DNA of 64,000 bases from Hymenopus coronatus (taxonomy: Eukaryota > Arthropoda > Insecta > Mantodea > Hymenopodidae). The stretch spans positions 18,965,001 through 19,029,000 of the forward strand of contig CM060880.1 in the NCBI GenBank assembly GCA_030762935.1, in the 5' to 3' direction. Position numbers and translations under genes: made by a program. Of this stretch, positions 36,001 to 45,204 are shown in pieces. The notes under the pieces were generated by a model. It searched no databases. It was given only the letters and a program-made list of their open reading frames with translations, and was not told the origin of the DNA. Positions within the stretch are counted from its first letter, which is position 1. Each line of letters starts with the position of its first letter.

Positions 36001-39000
36001 ACTTATGGAAAATGTGCTGCAGGCAATTGTACACAGCCAGTGCTTCACAATTTTGGAACTCTCTGGTTAATTCCTCCAGATTTCTCTTTCACTGGTGCAT
36101 GAAAACATCATCACCCAGGCCTTAGTTTTTGGAAAGTGTGTGCAGATGGGTGCTAAGCCGCTGACAGATGAACACAAATCAAAGCCTGGCTGCATCATTG
36201 GCATTCCTCCAGTGGTTTGCAGAGAAAAGTGACAAGTTTTTCGACAATTTTGTCACTGAGGATGAAACATGGTTGTTGCATGCCACCAAAAACAAAACAA
36301 TAATCTCTACATTGCCAGCATCTGTGAAGACCAAATTCAAGCACACAATTCCTGCCAAAACAGACTTATGTACTGTCTTCTGAGTACACCTGTGTGAGTG
36401 TTTACCATGAGGGGAGACCATATACATATTAACATTGTCAGGGATTGCAAAATCTGACCATATATGCATTAATATTGTCAGACATTGCAAAATATGATGG
36501 CAATTTTGTATGAGAGACATGGAATGCTGATAAGAGCCATTATGCTGTTGCATAGCAATGCATGACCCCATTAAACTCATGTTACATGGGATCTGCTACT
36601 TCAGTTGGATGGGAAATCTTTGACTTCCACCCTGCAACCCTGACCTTACGCCAAGTGACTTCCATCTCTTCCATCTCATGATGCATTTTCTGGCAGGAAA
36701 ACATTTCCAGGATGGTGGTGAGGTACAGATGGCACTGATTTTATGGCTCCAGACATGGTAAATTAAATGGAGTTAAGATATTAAATATGCTTTTGAATCC
36801 TCATGCTGCCATTCAAGCCTGCTCAATCATATAGTGGCAGGAATCCAACAACCAAAGAGCATGAAGTCTTTATGGATGGGTTCATGCCCCTGATCCAATA
36901 TTCAAGACTTCTTAAATCCAATGAATGATATGTGCTCTGCTGTCATCACATTTTCAGGCTATAGCCGCCTGTCCTGTGTAGACTTTATCTTCAAAGAAAT
37001 CCCTTCTTCTTCTTCTTCTTCTTCTTCTTCTTCTTCTTCTTCTTCTTCTTCTTCTTCTTCTTCTTCTTCTTCTTCTTCTTCTAAACTCTTGTGAATTGTG
37101 ATGGATAAAGATTCCCATATGCTTGACGTAGTCTTTTAAGGCATTTTCTCTCCCCTAAACTGACTTTAAAGCTCATAAACTTATAATACACAAATTCTTG
37201 AGATTCATTCTACTGTTTGGTGTAGCAAATACTGCATGCACAGACTCATTATTGGAGCACACCCCAGGCTAGTACAGGTGTAATGGTTACCATGCTAACT
37301 TCATTATACCCAAGGTCGCGGGTTCAAACCTGGCGAAGGACGATGGATTTTTTCAGGTGTAAAAATCCTTAGCATGGCTTCCTTTGGAAGGGAAGTAAAG
37401 CCGTTGGTCCCATGCTGTAGATTTAGGGCACGTAAAAGAACCTCAAGACTGATAAAGAGGCCTCTGAGCAAAATTAAGCGGTCTTTCATGCCCAATTTAG
37501 AATGGAATGCTGAGAACCACAGTAGTTAAAGAGCATCCATAAATAACACGCCATTTACATTTACATTACTATCTGAACTATAATCTAAAAGTATAAAGAC
37601 CTGCTTTGGTTTACCCCAGCACATTGTTGCTCAAGACTGTCAGAGCAACCCTAGTACAGATGTAGGGAATTTGACATTAAGCTCTGTTACATGCCTATAA
37701 TTTAGTAATGATTTCTCACCGAGTAGTGTTTTTATATTACATACCTGTTGAGTTTCATAACTTCTAACTGGTGACTTTGAAAACCTTCTCTGTGCTGGAG
37801 TAACATATTGTTCAATAAATGAGACTTCTCTTGTTGGGACTGTTGGATAATACTCTTGTGTTCTGAGATGCCTTTCCTTTGCTGGTGGATCTGGGATATA
37901 ATCGACAGTTTCAATCTCATCTTCTTCCTCCTCTTCATCTTCTTCTCCTTCATCTCCTACCTCATATGTTCTCTCATCCAACTGCTCTCTCATATGTACA
38001 CTATCAGCAGGATTCTAAAGCAAACATGAAACACAGGCTATAAGTTGTAAAAATTACAAGGTAAACAAATATTTTTTATGAGTTGTAGGCAGAGAATGAG
38101 TTTAGGAGGAAACCTGATAATTTATGGCACATTACAGGATACAATGTACAAGACCAGGATAGAAGTTCACATTTTTTTATTTATTTATTTGGTATCAAGT
38201 AAGTTTTTTTAGAAGCGTTTTATAAAAATATTAAATGTTTAGGTTATGTGTGAACAATGTAATATAAAAATAAAATTTGGAATAAATACCAAATTCAGGA
38301 ATTAAGTTCAGCATCTTCCGAGGATGCAATATGAAGATTTTTATCCCCCCAAATCACTCTACTCTTCACAAGTAACATTTTTTGTTGTATTCTATTTTTT
38401 CTAAAATGGCCTAAACTATTTTAAGAGAGGAAATGGTTGAAATTGCTATTTTCTATGGTATTAAAGAGTATTCAAGTATAGTATTCAAGAATTTATTTTT
38501 CAGCACAAAATTTTTCTTAGAATAGAAATAGAGCTATCAAAATTTCATCTTGAGAGAGAGAGAGGTAAAGTTTTAGGGTGCCCAACCTATACGGTTATTA
38601 GCGCCCTATAAAACAAAATAAAACAAAGTTAATCATCTAGCTAAAATAACACGGTAAAATGAAAAGTATAACCGACTAATATATCCCCCACAGTTAAAAC
38701 ATAGGGTTAAAATAAGGAAGAAATTAATCATAAAATTGATCTTCCAGCTAAAATATCCTGGTCAAATGAATATTTTAATTTACTAATTATCTCCCCAATA
38801 ATAAAACTTTAAAATCAGTCCGGTAGGTTAAAATTATGGATTAATTAATGATAAAATTATTACAGCTTGCAGGCTGTCCGCTAAGATGGCATTCATGTCG
38901 TGGGGCAAACTCAATGACATACGAAGAGCAGCTAAATATTGGCACTCGATTAAAAAGTGTTTTACTGTCAAGGTCATGCCGCACCGACAAACTGGAGCTG

Positions 39001-41102
39001 GCTCTCCTCGCAGTAGATGACAGTGGCTAAAATGACAGTGTCCGATATGTAGGTGACATAAAATGACTTCTTCTTGGCGGGAAGAACGACAAGATGTTTT
39101 CCAGACTTCCGGGAGTGGCTTAATTACCCGCAATTTGTTGTCTCTAATTTGGGACCATTCAGCCTCCCAACGAGCAAGAATGGTCTCACGAAAAACCACC
39201 TTCAGATCATTCGCAGGAACGGAAGAACAAAATATGCTGGGAGATAAAATGGCTCTCTTGGCAGCAGAATCAGCTGCCTCATTCCCGACCACTCCAGTGT
39301 GACCAGGCACCCACACGAAAATTTCATCTTGCTGAGATTGAAAGTTTTGAGTTAATGTTTTGTTAAAAACATGCACTTTTTCAAAATCTATTTTCTCCTA
39401 TAAATTTTGACCAAAATATTTTTAAAACACCTACAGTACCTTTCACTTAGTATAAAACTATTCATAATTTTAATATTTTGCTTCTAATATAAATAAAAAG
39501 TAATTAATGTATTAAATATTAAAATTGTGAACTTTTTAAGAATTGATTCACATAGGTGGCAGCGGCAGTGATGGCAATGTGGCAATGAGATGTGATGGAA
39601 AATAGTAGTAGTGGTTAAACAGTCTTTAAATTGTTATTAATGTAATTTGCTTTCAGAATTCCCAATAGTAATTTTTAATTCTTCAGTTCTAAGCAGTTTT
39701 TGGAGAGTTTTGCACTGGCAGATGTTCTTCGTGCAAGATGGAGTTCTTGCATAAAACCTAATTTAGTGAGTTGAGCAAATTTATTTGGCAATCATGTTTC
39801 ACCAGACCTGTTTCTAGATGAAATAAGGCAACTGATCTGCATCTATCGGGTGCAATATTACGTGTTAGCAGTGTTTTCAATATTTTGTTTTCAGTTTGTT
39901 ATTGGGCGAGTTCCAAAAGGATTTAACATTTTTAGTTTGGTTAAAATCCTTATTTATTTAAAAGATATTACATTTATCTTTTGTTTTTTACTGAAATTCC
40001 TTTTTTTGGCTAACATGACATATTCTTTACTGAAGTTCCTTTTTTTAGCTAACATGTCAACTTTCTCATTATTTTCAAATGAGTGGGAATCTACTGTAAA
40101 ACAATGATCTTATTTAACTTTTTAAGCATTGTTGTATCAAATATTTTATATTTTGATATTTAGTTACACTAATCCAACTTCCAGTAAAAGTTATTGTTTA
40201 TTGTATGCAATTTGTAGGATGAAATAGGTATTGAATGCAGTAAACTGCTTCAAAAATATAAAATATAATTTCAAGTCTGTAATGCAGCTAATTAGAATAG
40301 GGATCCTGACATCAATTATTATGCTTCCAAGTATCTAAGGTTCTTGAAACTCCAGGAATAGACAAAACAGGTTTGTTTTTTACTTTTTCTACTCTGTATA
40401 GTAAGTAGGGGAGGTATTGTATTCCACCCAAAATTTGATGTCAAAATTTCACCAGAAATATGTTTTGAGGTACCCTGAATAAAAATTAGAAAAAGGGTCT
40501 GTGTGTGTGCGCATACCTAACTCAAAAATGAAAATATACCAAACATGATATTTAAGTTGATCATGTTACAATAATTTGGAGGAAAATGCCACCACTTCAA
40601 ACCACTCTTTATATGGCACATTTTTTTGAAAATTTTGATTTTTCACAAAAATGGCTCTAACAATTTTTATTAAAATATTGTATGTTTAAGATATTTTCAT
40701 GACAAATGAAATGTATATTGTATATTACACTCTCCACCAAGTTGGTTACAAAGTAAATTAACACATGTCAGATGATTTATTGCACCCTACCTGTTTATAC
40801 ACTTGATATGCACTACTATGGCCAGGTGGAGGGGAGCTAGGTGGTGTATAGTAATTTTCATAGTAGCCTTCCTGTTCTGCTCTGAGTGGCGACATTCTTC
40901 TAGCACTGTGTCGCTGCACGCTATGAGCTACAGGTGCCTGCATTGTTGCACGGACAAATTTTGGATCAGAAGCTCGGAGAGATTTCGGGTACTGCGATGA
41001 CATTGGAACTTCTGGAGCAGCTTCTCTTGTACAGAAATCAGAGACTACGCTTCCACGAGTTGGTACATTTAAATTCCTTCCAGGAACCCTTCTTTGCATA
41101 GG
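23515..41102 (-). CDS. Unrecognised low-complexity protein, five C-terminal exons
   Basis: Five exons on the - strand (41102-40791, 38014-37745, 35725-35522, 31970-31850, 23741-23515) splice in phase to 377 residues ending in a stop. In order the protein shows a Pro/Arg-rich part with PPSSPPP, an acidic run ([16 protein letters not shown]), several SP or RSP motifs ([26 protein letters not shown]), a charged segment ([19 protein letters not shown]) and a C-terminal Glu/Lys-rich helix ([16 protein letters not shown]...). No enzyme domain, signal peptide or membrane segment is seen. The SP motifs could be proline-directed phosphorylation sites and the terminal helix a coiled coil; both are inference. 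I do not recognise the family. Coding is supported by five phase-compatible exons with consensus sites. Upstream exons are not found above 41102. The gene converges on the sideroflexin gene. Confidence 0.8.
24046..24845 (-). repeat. CAR repeat abutting a mariner relic
   Basis: On the minus strand it starts aatctgatgtgtcccattca at about 24840 and runs to the (CA)n tract (24046-24133), where it stops; the 3' palindrome part is absent. Its 5' start directly borders mariner coding sequence. Confidence 0.85.
24846..25250 (-). mobile_element. Mariner transposase fragment cut by a CAR copy
   Basis: Read on the minus strand the remnants are [27 protein letters not shown], then [20 protein letters not shown] and [20 protein letters not shown], ending at the CAR border. 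This order matches the middle of mariner transposases around the first catalytic Asp; the expected DETW has become DETC shifted in context. Several frameshifts are present. It is the same type as the relic at 35930-36790. Confidence 0.65.
25645..25740 (+). mobile_element. tRNA-like SINE head
   Basis: The segment gccatggcagctcaattggt with aagagctacc looks like a tRNA 5' half. A related minus-strand head lies at 27795-27885 (agctcagtggttagagcaac when reversed). Neither keeps a tRNA 3' half, so they are SINE relics rather than tRNA genes. Confidence 0.5.
26570..26815 (+). mobile_element. SINE-C, full-length copy
   Basis: It runs from gcccgcctgggtagtgcggt, through the B box taagtttgaatctcgc, the ggataaggtttttttttggg-like body and tcattcaccatccgatatga, to the aggacattaagcaaaaaaaa tail. 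Confidence 0.85.
26820..28840. other. Intron of the unknown gene, nothing coding recognised
   Basis: Apart from a minus-strand tRNA-like SINE head at 27795-27885, no repeat or exon is recognised. Short open frames (27079-27294, 27357-27578, 28041-28223, all minus) lack splice signals in phase and known motifs. Confidence 0.4.
28845..29190 (-). mobile_element. SINE-E, tRNA-derived
   Basis: On the minus strand it starts gtcgtctcttagcacagtgg with tagtgcggc (A box) and ggttcgatttatgg (B box), then a GC-richer body (ggagacctggtctggagtgc, agcctcgtggggtccctggg). It is the only copy in the window. Confidence 0.65.
29195..30330. other. Unassigned block with small tandem repeats
   Basis: No gene is recognised. 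Two or three imperfect 34-35-bp units lie at 29391-29490 (taagtcacatagcatagcca, then taagttacaaagtgtagtca), and a 22-bp sequence repeats at 29539-29560 and 29568-29590 (gaacattgatttagcaatat). From 29780 to 30060 CpGs are more frequent than nearby. A tRNA-like B box on the minus strand (acgggttcgtatcctgg, near 30275) suggests a further SINE at about 30190-30310. Confidence 0.4.
31080..31460 (-). mobile_element. Tc1/mariner-superfamily DDE fragment
   Basis: A 108-codon frame (31452-31126) contains [40 protein letters not shown] and [20 protein letters not shown]. This is the C-terminal half (second and third acidic residues, then a LxxRI-like helix) of a widespread arthropod transposase group with the QDGAPPH motif. 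The expected SPDL is PDIN and the protein is truncated at both ends. Confidence 0.7.
31850..31970 (-). CDS. Unknown gene, charged exon
   Basis: The acceptor is cttttataaag and the donor gtaatt. The 121 nt start in phase 0 and end one base into a Gly codon. They encode [20 protein letters not shown] then [20 protein letters not shown], probably helical and highly charged. Confidence 0.78.
32195..32285 (-). repeat. CAR 3'-end fragment
   Basis: The terminal palindrome (tactttctctacgatgtaca ... gatagggaaagta) and the ttccacccaaaaatttgatg block. Confidence 0.75.
32441..34613 (+). repeat. CAR repeat interrupted by a nested mariner
   Basis: The 5' half is 32441-32918 (atctgatgtgttccattcac ... cccagaaaattcaagatata) and the 3' half 34230-34613 (tacattttatttgtgagatc ... 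gtgtagagaaagta). Removing 32919-34229 plus one TA rebuilds the family sequence across the junction. Confidence 0.92.
32919..34229 (-). mobile_element. Mariner element, 1311 bp, nearly complete
   Basis: The terminal inverted repeats of about 27 bp (aggggcatactgaaagtcat at the left; the reverse reads aaggggcatactgaaagtca at the right) sit inside a TA duplication. The transposase reads [20 protein letters not shown] from 34066, has the [18 protein letters not shown] linker ([14 protein letters not shown]) and reaches NNGDYVEK near 33018. It carries one frameshift near 33750 and an in-frame TAG near 33495. The first catalytic Asp is gone (TGVESW where mariners have TGDETW), while QQDNTRPH and SPDLAPSD are intact. 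It is a recent but dead copy. Confidence 0.93.
34648..35465 (+). repeat. CAR repeat, nearly full length, tandem to the previous copy
   Basis: It runs from aatctgatctgttacactca to gcaggatagagaaagta, starting only about 35 bp after the preceding copy's end in the same orientation. The CA tract is deleted (tttgtttttgtaaaaatgct). Confidence 0.88.
35522..35725 (-). CDS. Unknown gene, RSP-rich exon
   Basis: The acceptor is ctctgctttgcag and the donor gtaaga. The exon is 204 nt, 68 codons, phase 0 at both ends. It encodes [40 protein letters not shown] and [20 protein letters not shown]. Tyr follows several SP motifs. Confidence 0.8.
35930..36790 (+). mobile_element. Degenerate mariner transposase
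   Basis: Across frames: RRPSLI and LELSGNSS-like stretches, [20 protein letters not shown] at about 36180-36240, [16 protein letters not shown] with the first Asp kept (about 36245-36290), [17 protein letters not shown], a damaged [11 protein letters not shown] region near 36620-36660 and [14 protein letters not shown] near 36690. The order is mariner; frameshifts and stops are numerous. It lies in an intron of the unknown gene. Confidence 0.7.
37003..37082. repeat. (CTT)n microsatellite, about 26 perfect units
   Basis: An uninterrupted ctt run of about 80 bp in an intron of the minus-strand gene, where the transcript would carry (GAA)n/(AAG)n. Confidence 0.97.
37265..37560 (+). mobile_element. 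SINE-B, full-length copy
   Basis: The tRNA-like head includes aatggttaccatgctaac and the B box gcgggttcaaacctggcg. The body follows (aaaaatccttagcatggctt, gatttagggcacgtaaaaga) and then the tccataaataacacgcc tail. Confidence 0.88.
37745..38014 (-). CDS. Unknown gene, acidic exon
   Basis: The acceptor is ttgctttag and the donor gtatgt. The exon is 270 nt, 90 codons, phase 0 at both ends. It encodes [20 protein letters not shown], an unbroken acidic stretch [35 protein letters not shown] and [20 protein letters not shown]. The clean change from non-coding flank to open frame exactly at the splice sites supports it. Confidence 0.8.
38275..38460 (-). repeat. CAR internal fragment
   Basis: The minus-strand match covers aaataccaaattcaggaatt, catcttccgaggatgcaata and gaagatttttatccccccaa, then decays. 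Confidence 0.6.
38553..39317 (-). mobile_element. 5'-truncated LINE end (RNase H and zinc finger) with target duplication
   Basis: On the minus strand the coding part starts at [20 protein letters not shown], the C-terminal part of the RNase H domain of LINEs, and ends with a CCHC-like cluster ([16 protein letters not shown]). A 3' tail follows that closes in ctctctctct. The 14-bp sequence aaaatttcatcttg occurs immediately outside both borders (38539-38552 and 39318-39331), as expected of a target-site duplication. The 180-codon frame therefore mixes LINE and flank. Confidence 0.8.
39332..40377. other. Intron of the unknown gene, unassigned
   Basis: It is AT-rich. A 37-bp near-duplicate (ctgaaattcctttttttggc and ctgaagttcctttttttagc) lies at about 39990-40052. 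No coding evidence. Confidence 0.4.
40378..40735 (-). repeat. CAR repeat, 3' half
   Basis: It runs from the terminal palindrome (cttttctactctgtatagtaa-like) and ttccacccaaaatttgatgt, through gtgtgtgtgcgc, to atggctctaacaatttttat near 40665. Confidence 0.8.
40791..41102 (-). CDS. Unknown gene, exon 1 of those visible
   Basis: The acceptor (minus-strand ttcacag) abuts 41102 and the donor gtaggg abuts 40791. The exon is 312 nt, 104 codons, phase 0 at both ends. The composition is Pro, Ser, Arg and Tyr rich: [31 protein letters not shown], then [20 protein letters not shown]. The reading frame runs on past the acceptor to 41168, but the junction with the next exon and the symmetrical phase favour this border. 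Confidence 0.75.
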
Positions 41103-41224
41103 CTGTGAAGTGACAGTTATGCACATGAATTGCTGTACACATAAGTTAAAACTATCCACTATGGCCACTATAACACATTTAAATCAATGGTAAAAATTAT
41201 AAGGCTGAAACTTTGAAATATTTT

Positions 41225-41400
41225 AATTTTTTTTAGCTTAACATCCTTTATTCTGGATGGCCATATCAAACAATAAATGAAATCATGAAATGATGCTTAA
41301 ATGATCTCGAGGTCCTTGGCTGGTTAACTTACCCTAAATTAGAGTTGAACTCATGACCTCTTGAATGTGAGGCAGACATACTATGCCACACAGCCAAGGA
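41225..41400 (-). mobile_element. SINE-C copy, internally deleted
   Basis: Tail block agcttaacatcctttattct, then tgaaatgatgcttaaatgat, then the tRNA-like end gagttgaactcatgacctct. Confidence 0.7.
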
Positions 41401-41561
41401 TTATTTTTGTTTTAGCATTGAATTGAAAATCACACTCATTTATTTTTGAACTCTGCCTAAGGTGACCAGATGTTCTATATTTCCTGGAAATTATTTTCAT
41501 TTAAATGTTTGTTTTAAAAATAAAACACGTTACTTCACATGACTTTCTCTAACCATCATCT

Positions 41562-42508
41562 TTTTTTTTTCTATACAACATACATAGTAGATAGAAAAGG
41601 TAATGTATTTCACCCAAAAATCTTATACCCAGATTTCACTGGACATACATGGTTTGAAGCCCCTAAATTCAAAACTCCAGTATGTTCCATTCACATGACT
41701 TTCTCTATAAATTATTGTTACAAAAGATTATTCCTTTATTTACATCACGGTAATCAAATTAAACATTATCAGAAATGGTTGTATTAGTTCCTTCTAAGTA
41801 GAAAGGAAATAAGGCAATATAATATGTTAAAGCAATAGTCAAATCTTTTAAAAAAAACGGTCACTACATGAAGCATGGCCAGGAGTAAAACAAAAAAGAG
41901 ATGAAACGATAAATGACCTCCCATTTGAGAAAAGTTTAAGTAGTTTAAAACTGAAACCAATAATAAGGAATACCTTGGAAATGGGTAACTATTAAATGAA
42001 AAAAACACCCAACATATATATGACATAAAATTGTGAATGAGAGATCTTCAGAGACTATTCCCAGAAAATTCAAGATTTTGTTTGTCAATTAAATATCTTT
42101 AACGTACAATATTTTAATTAAATTTATTAGAGCCATTTTTGAGAAATTCAAAATTATTGAAGTATTTTTTCCATGTAAAGAGTAATTTGAGATAGGGGTA
42201 TTTTCTTTAAAATCTTTGTGTTGCATTCCTGGAAGAAGCTGAACATAAATATAAATTTTGGTATTTAGCCAATTTTTTATTTTTGTATTATCGCACACAC
42301 ACACAAGCACATGTGCACACACACACACACACACAAGCACATGTGCACACACACACACACACACACACACAGATATTTTTCTAAAAATGCTTTATTTAGA
42401 TATAGAGGATCTCAAAACATATATTGCCAGTGAAATCTCGACATCAAATTTTTGGGTGGAATAGAATACTTTCTCTACCTACTGTATGCATTATATGTGT
42501 AGAGAAAG
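41562..42508. repeat. CAR minus fragment followed by a full plus copy
   Basis: 41562-41680 is a minus-strand 3' fragment. 41680-42508 is a full plus copy from tatgttccattcacatgact to gtgtagagaaagta, with two (CA)n blocks separated by agcacatgtgca (42296-42372). Confidence 0.8.
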
Positions 42509-42599
42509 TAAAAAAAAAAGAAAAGAATTATAATGATGATAATAATAATAATATAAATCAATAACAGAAAAAATTGCATATTTAGAAAAATTGAATGTA

Positions 42600-43070
42600 T
42601 GTGGGTGGGTGTGTGTGTGCATTTGCATGTATACATTTGAGTGTGTGTTTGTGTGTGCATGCATGCATGACTGTGTGTGAGAACACTAACTCAAAAATAA
42701 AAATATTTGTATTAACAACTGCATAAAATGTATCTAAACAATAAGTCAAGTGTTGTTCATTCTGAATAACTTTTCTATAATTAGTAAACTGTAAGAGTTA
42801 GACAAAAGCTTATTGGACAAAGAATATTAATCTCGTTAAAGCACAAATTTGTGTCCAATAAACTCTTTTTTTGGCATTAACCATTTCCGAGATATTCTTT
42901 GTTACTGGTTTGGATTTTCAAATACCTGTATTGTTTTCACGTTGCTATCATTTTTTCTCATGGTCATGCAAGAAGCACAGAATTTCAAAGCCATTACACA
43001 GTGACTCATTTTTTAAAATTCTGAGCATAACTTTAGCCTAATATTTCTCTTATACCTGCAGCAAAATATG
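42600..43070 (-). repeat. CAR degraded copy
   Basis: A tg-rich tract (42600-42680) is followed by acactaactcaaaaataaaa, attctgaataacttttctat, cattaaccatttccgagata and ttctcatggtcatgcaagaa, all in minus orientation. Confidence 0.65.
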
Positions 43071-43114
43071 TAAATGTGAATGGAAGTTTACCTTGATTAA
43101 CCAGAAGTTAATCA

Positions 43115-43295
43115 AGAAGCAAAGTAAAGCCATTGATCCCATATTGTAGATTTATGTCACGTAAAAGAATCTCAAGCCTGAAAATGAGGCCTCTGTGCAA
43201 AATTAAGTAGTGTTTAATGCACAACATAGAATGGGATGCTGAGAGCCACAGTAGTTAAAGAGCTCCCATAAATAAAATTCTGTTTCATTTCATGA
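43115..43295 (+). mobile_element. SINE-B 3' half
   Basis: It spans agcaaagtaaagccattgat to gagctcccataaataaaatt, without the tRNA-like head. Confidence 0.75.
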
Positions 43296-43789
43296 CTCGC
43301 ATTCTGTTGTCCTTCTTTGAAGTCTTTGATCCACTATGTTCAATTTTCAACCAGCTCTTTTGACCTAGCTTTGAAACCATTGTGAGTGCTTATTGTTGTC
43401 GCTGCACATGGGCATGTAGGGGTGAGAGTGAGTTAATTTCCTGTGAGGGAGGGTGAACATCTAACCTACTTTTGGTACATAAATTATATTGCCTGGCTCC
43501 ATTTCATGGCATTGTTACAGCATTGTTACCATTATTAAAAAACAACCTACATATTAGTGTAACTTGTTAATGTCTTTGCACAGTGAGAAAAGACCTGTTT
43601 AATATTTTCTTCTTTTGAATACTGAAATTTCCTGAGTCTAACAGTTCAAAACACAAAGCATACAAATAGTAATTCTTGTGGCTTCAGCCCAATAATCAGC
43701 ATTTCAGTAAAGTTTCCACAAAAGATCTATAGTTGTAATCAGGAAACATGTGCTCTCAAACTGATAATTAGTAACAAAAATATCCCTAA

Positions 43790-44450
43790 AATTCTGATGT
43801 GTTCTATTCATATGATTTTTTCTTCCTGCTCTGCGAACAAACTATTCTTACAAAAAACTATTCTTTTATCTACAGCATGCTAATCAAGATAAAGGTTAGC
43901 AGATATGGTCTTATTACTTGCTTCTATATAAGTAGAAATAAAATAAGGAAATGCACCAGTCTAAAGCGAGTCAAATCTTTTAAAAGCTGGTTTAGGTATG
44001 TGATACAATTGAAATTTTCTTCTCTTTGTATGACCAGGAGTAAAACAAAAGAGAGATGAAACAAATGATGATTTCACATTTCAGAAATCCATAAGTATAT
44101 TAAAATTGAAACCTATAACAAGGAATATCTTAGAATATGTTTACTCTACAAAAACAAAAAGCATATACGATAAAATGCATGTTTTAATGGAATCTACATT
44201 TTCATGTAGTAAATGTTTGATCTATCACTTACAGTTAATCCATTATGCAAAAGTCATTCAGAATGGAGAGGACTTCAGAGGCTATTATCAGAAAATTGCA
44301 TAATACATTTTATTACTTTCTCCATACGCACTATGTACATAGTGTATAGAGAAAGTATTGCACTCCACCCAAAAATTCGATACCGAAATTTCACCGGAGA
44401 TATATGTTTTAGGGTCCCCAATATCCAAAAAAAGCATTTTTACAAAAAGG

Positions 44451-44481
<31 letters not shown>

Positions 44482-45200
44482 CCGTGTGTCTGTGAACACG
44501 ATAACTCAAAAACGAAGTCGGTAAAATACCAAACTTGGTACTTAAGTTTAGTATCTTCCAGGGATGCGACACGAAGATTTTGAGAAAAATCCCCCCACCC
44601 CCAACTACCCTTTACATGGAACTTTTTTCGAAAATTTTGATTTTCTCAAAAATGGCTCTAACGATTTTGATTAAAATTTTGTATATTAAACATATTTACC
44701 TGACAAATAAAATGTATATCTTGAATTTTCTGGGAATAGCCTCTGAAGAGTAGTTTATTCTGGATGAATTTTACTAAATTTTGAATAACTGCTAAACCGT
44801 AAGAGATGGACAAAAACTTACTACACAAAAAATGTAGATCACATTAAAACACACAATTTATGTTATATACATTTTTTTCGTGGAGTTCGTCGTTTTTTAG
44901 ACATTCCTTATTTTTGGTTTCTGCTATGAAAAACATACTTTTCTCATACAGGAACTTGTCAACTCCTATCCATATAAACAAAGGAACTTCATTGACATAG
45001 CAACCAGCTTTTGACTATCACTTTAACCTACGGTTGTCCTTTATTTCGCTTCTACTTACAAGGAAGCGAGTAATTAGACTATTTCTGCTATTTGTTTCTG
45101 ATTAGCATAAAGTAAATATCAGTATAAGCTTTTTAAGAATTATTTGTTGCAAGGATATGGAGAAAGTCACGTGAATGGTACACATCAGATTTTTTTTCTT
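43790..45200. repeat. Inverted pair of CAR copies
   Basis: 43790-44312 is the 5' part of a plus copy and 44316-45200 a complete minus copy. They meet within a few bases at the minus copy's 3' palindrome (tactttctccatacgcacta tgtacatagtg...). The minus copy is one of the best preserved, with (TG)n at 44456-44480 and its start cctttacatggaac block intact. Confidence 0.85.
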
Positions 45201-45204
45201 TAAA

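Noticed and set aside
37304..37495. Minus-strand exon of the unknown gene
   Set aside because: It is SINE-B sequence.
38834..39376. 180-codon frame as a host protein
   Set aside because: It contains the RNase H and CCHC end of a LINE; the first residues come from flanking DNA beyond the target duplication.
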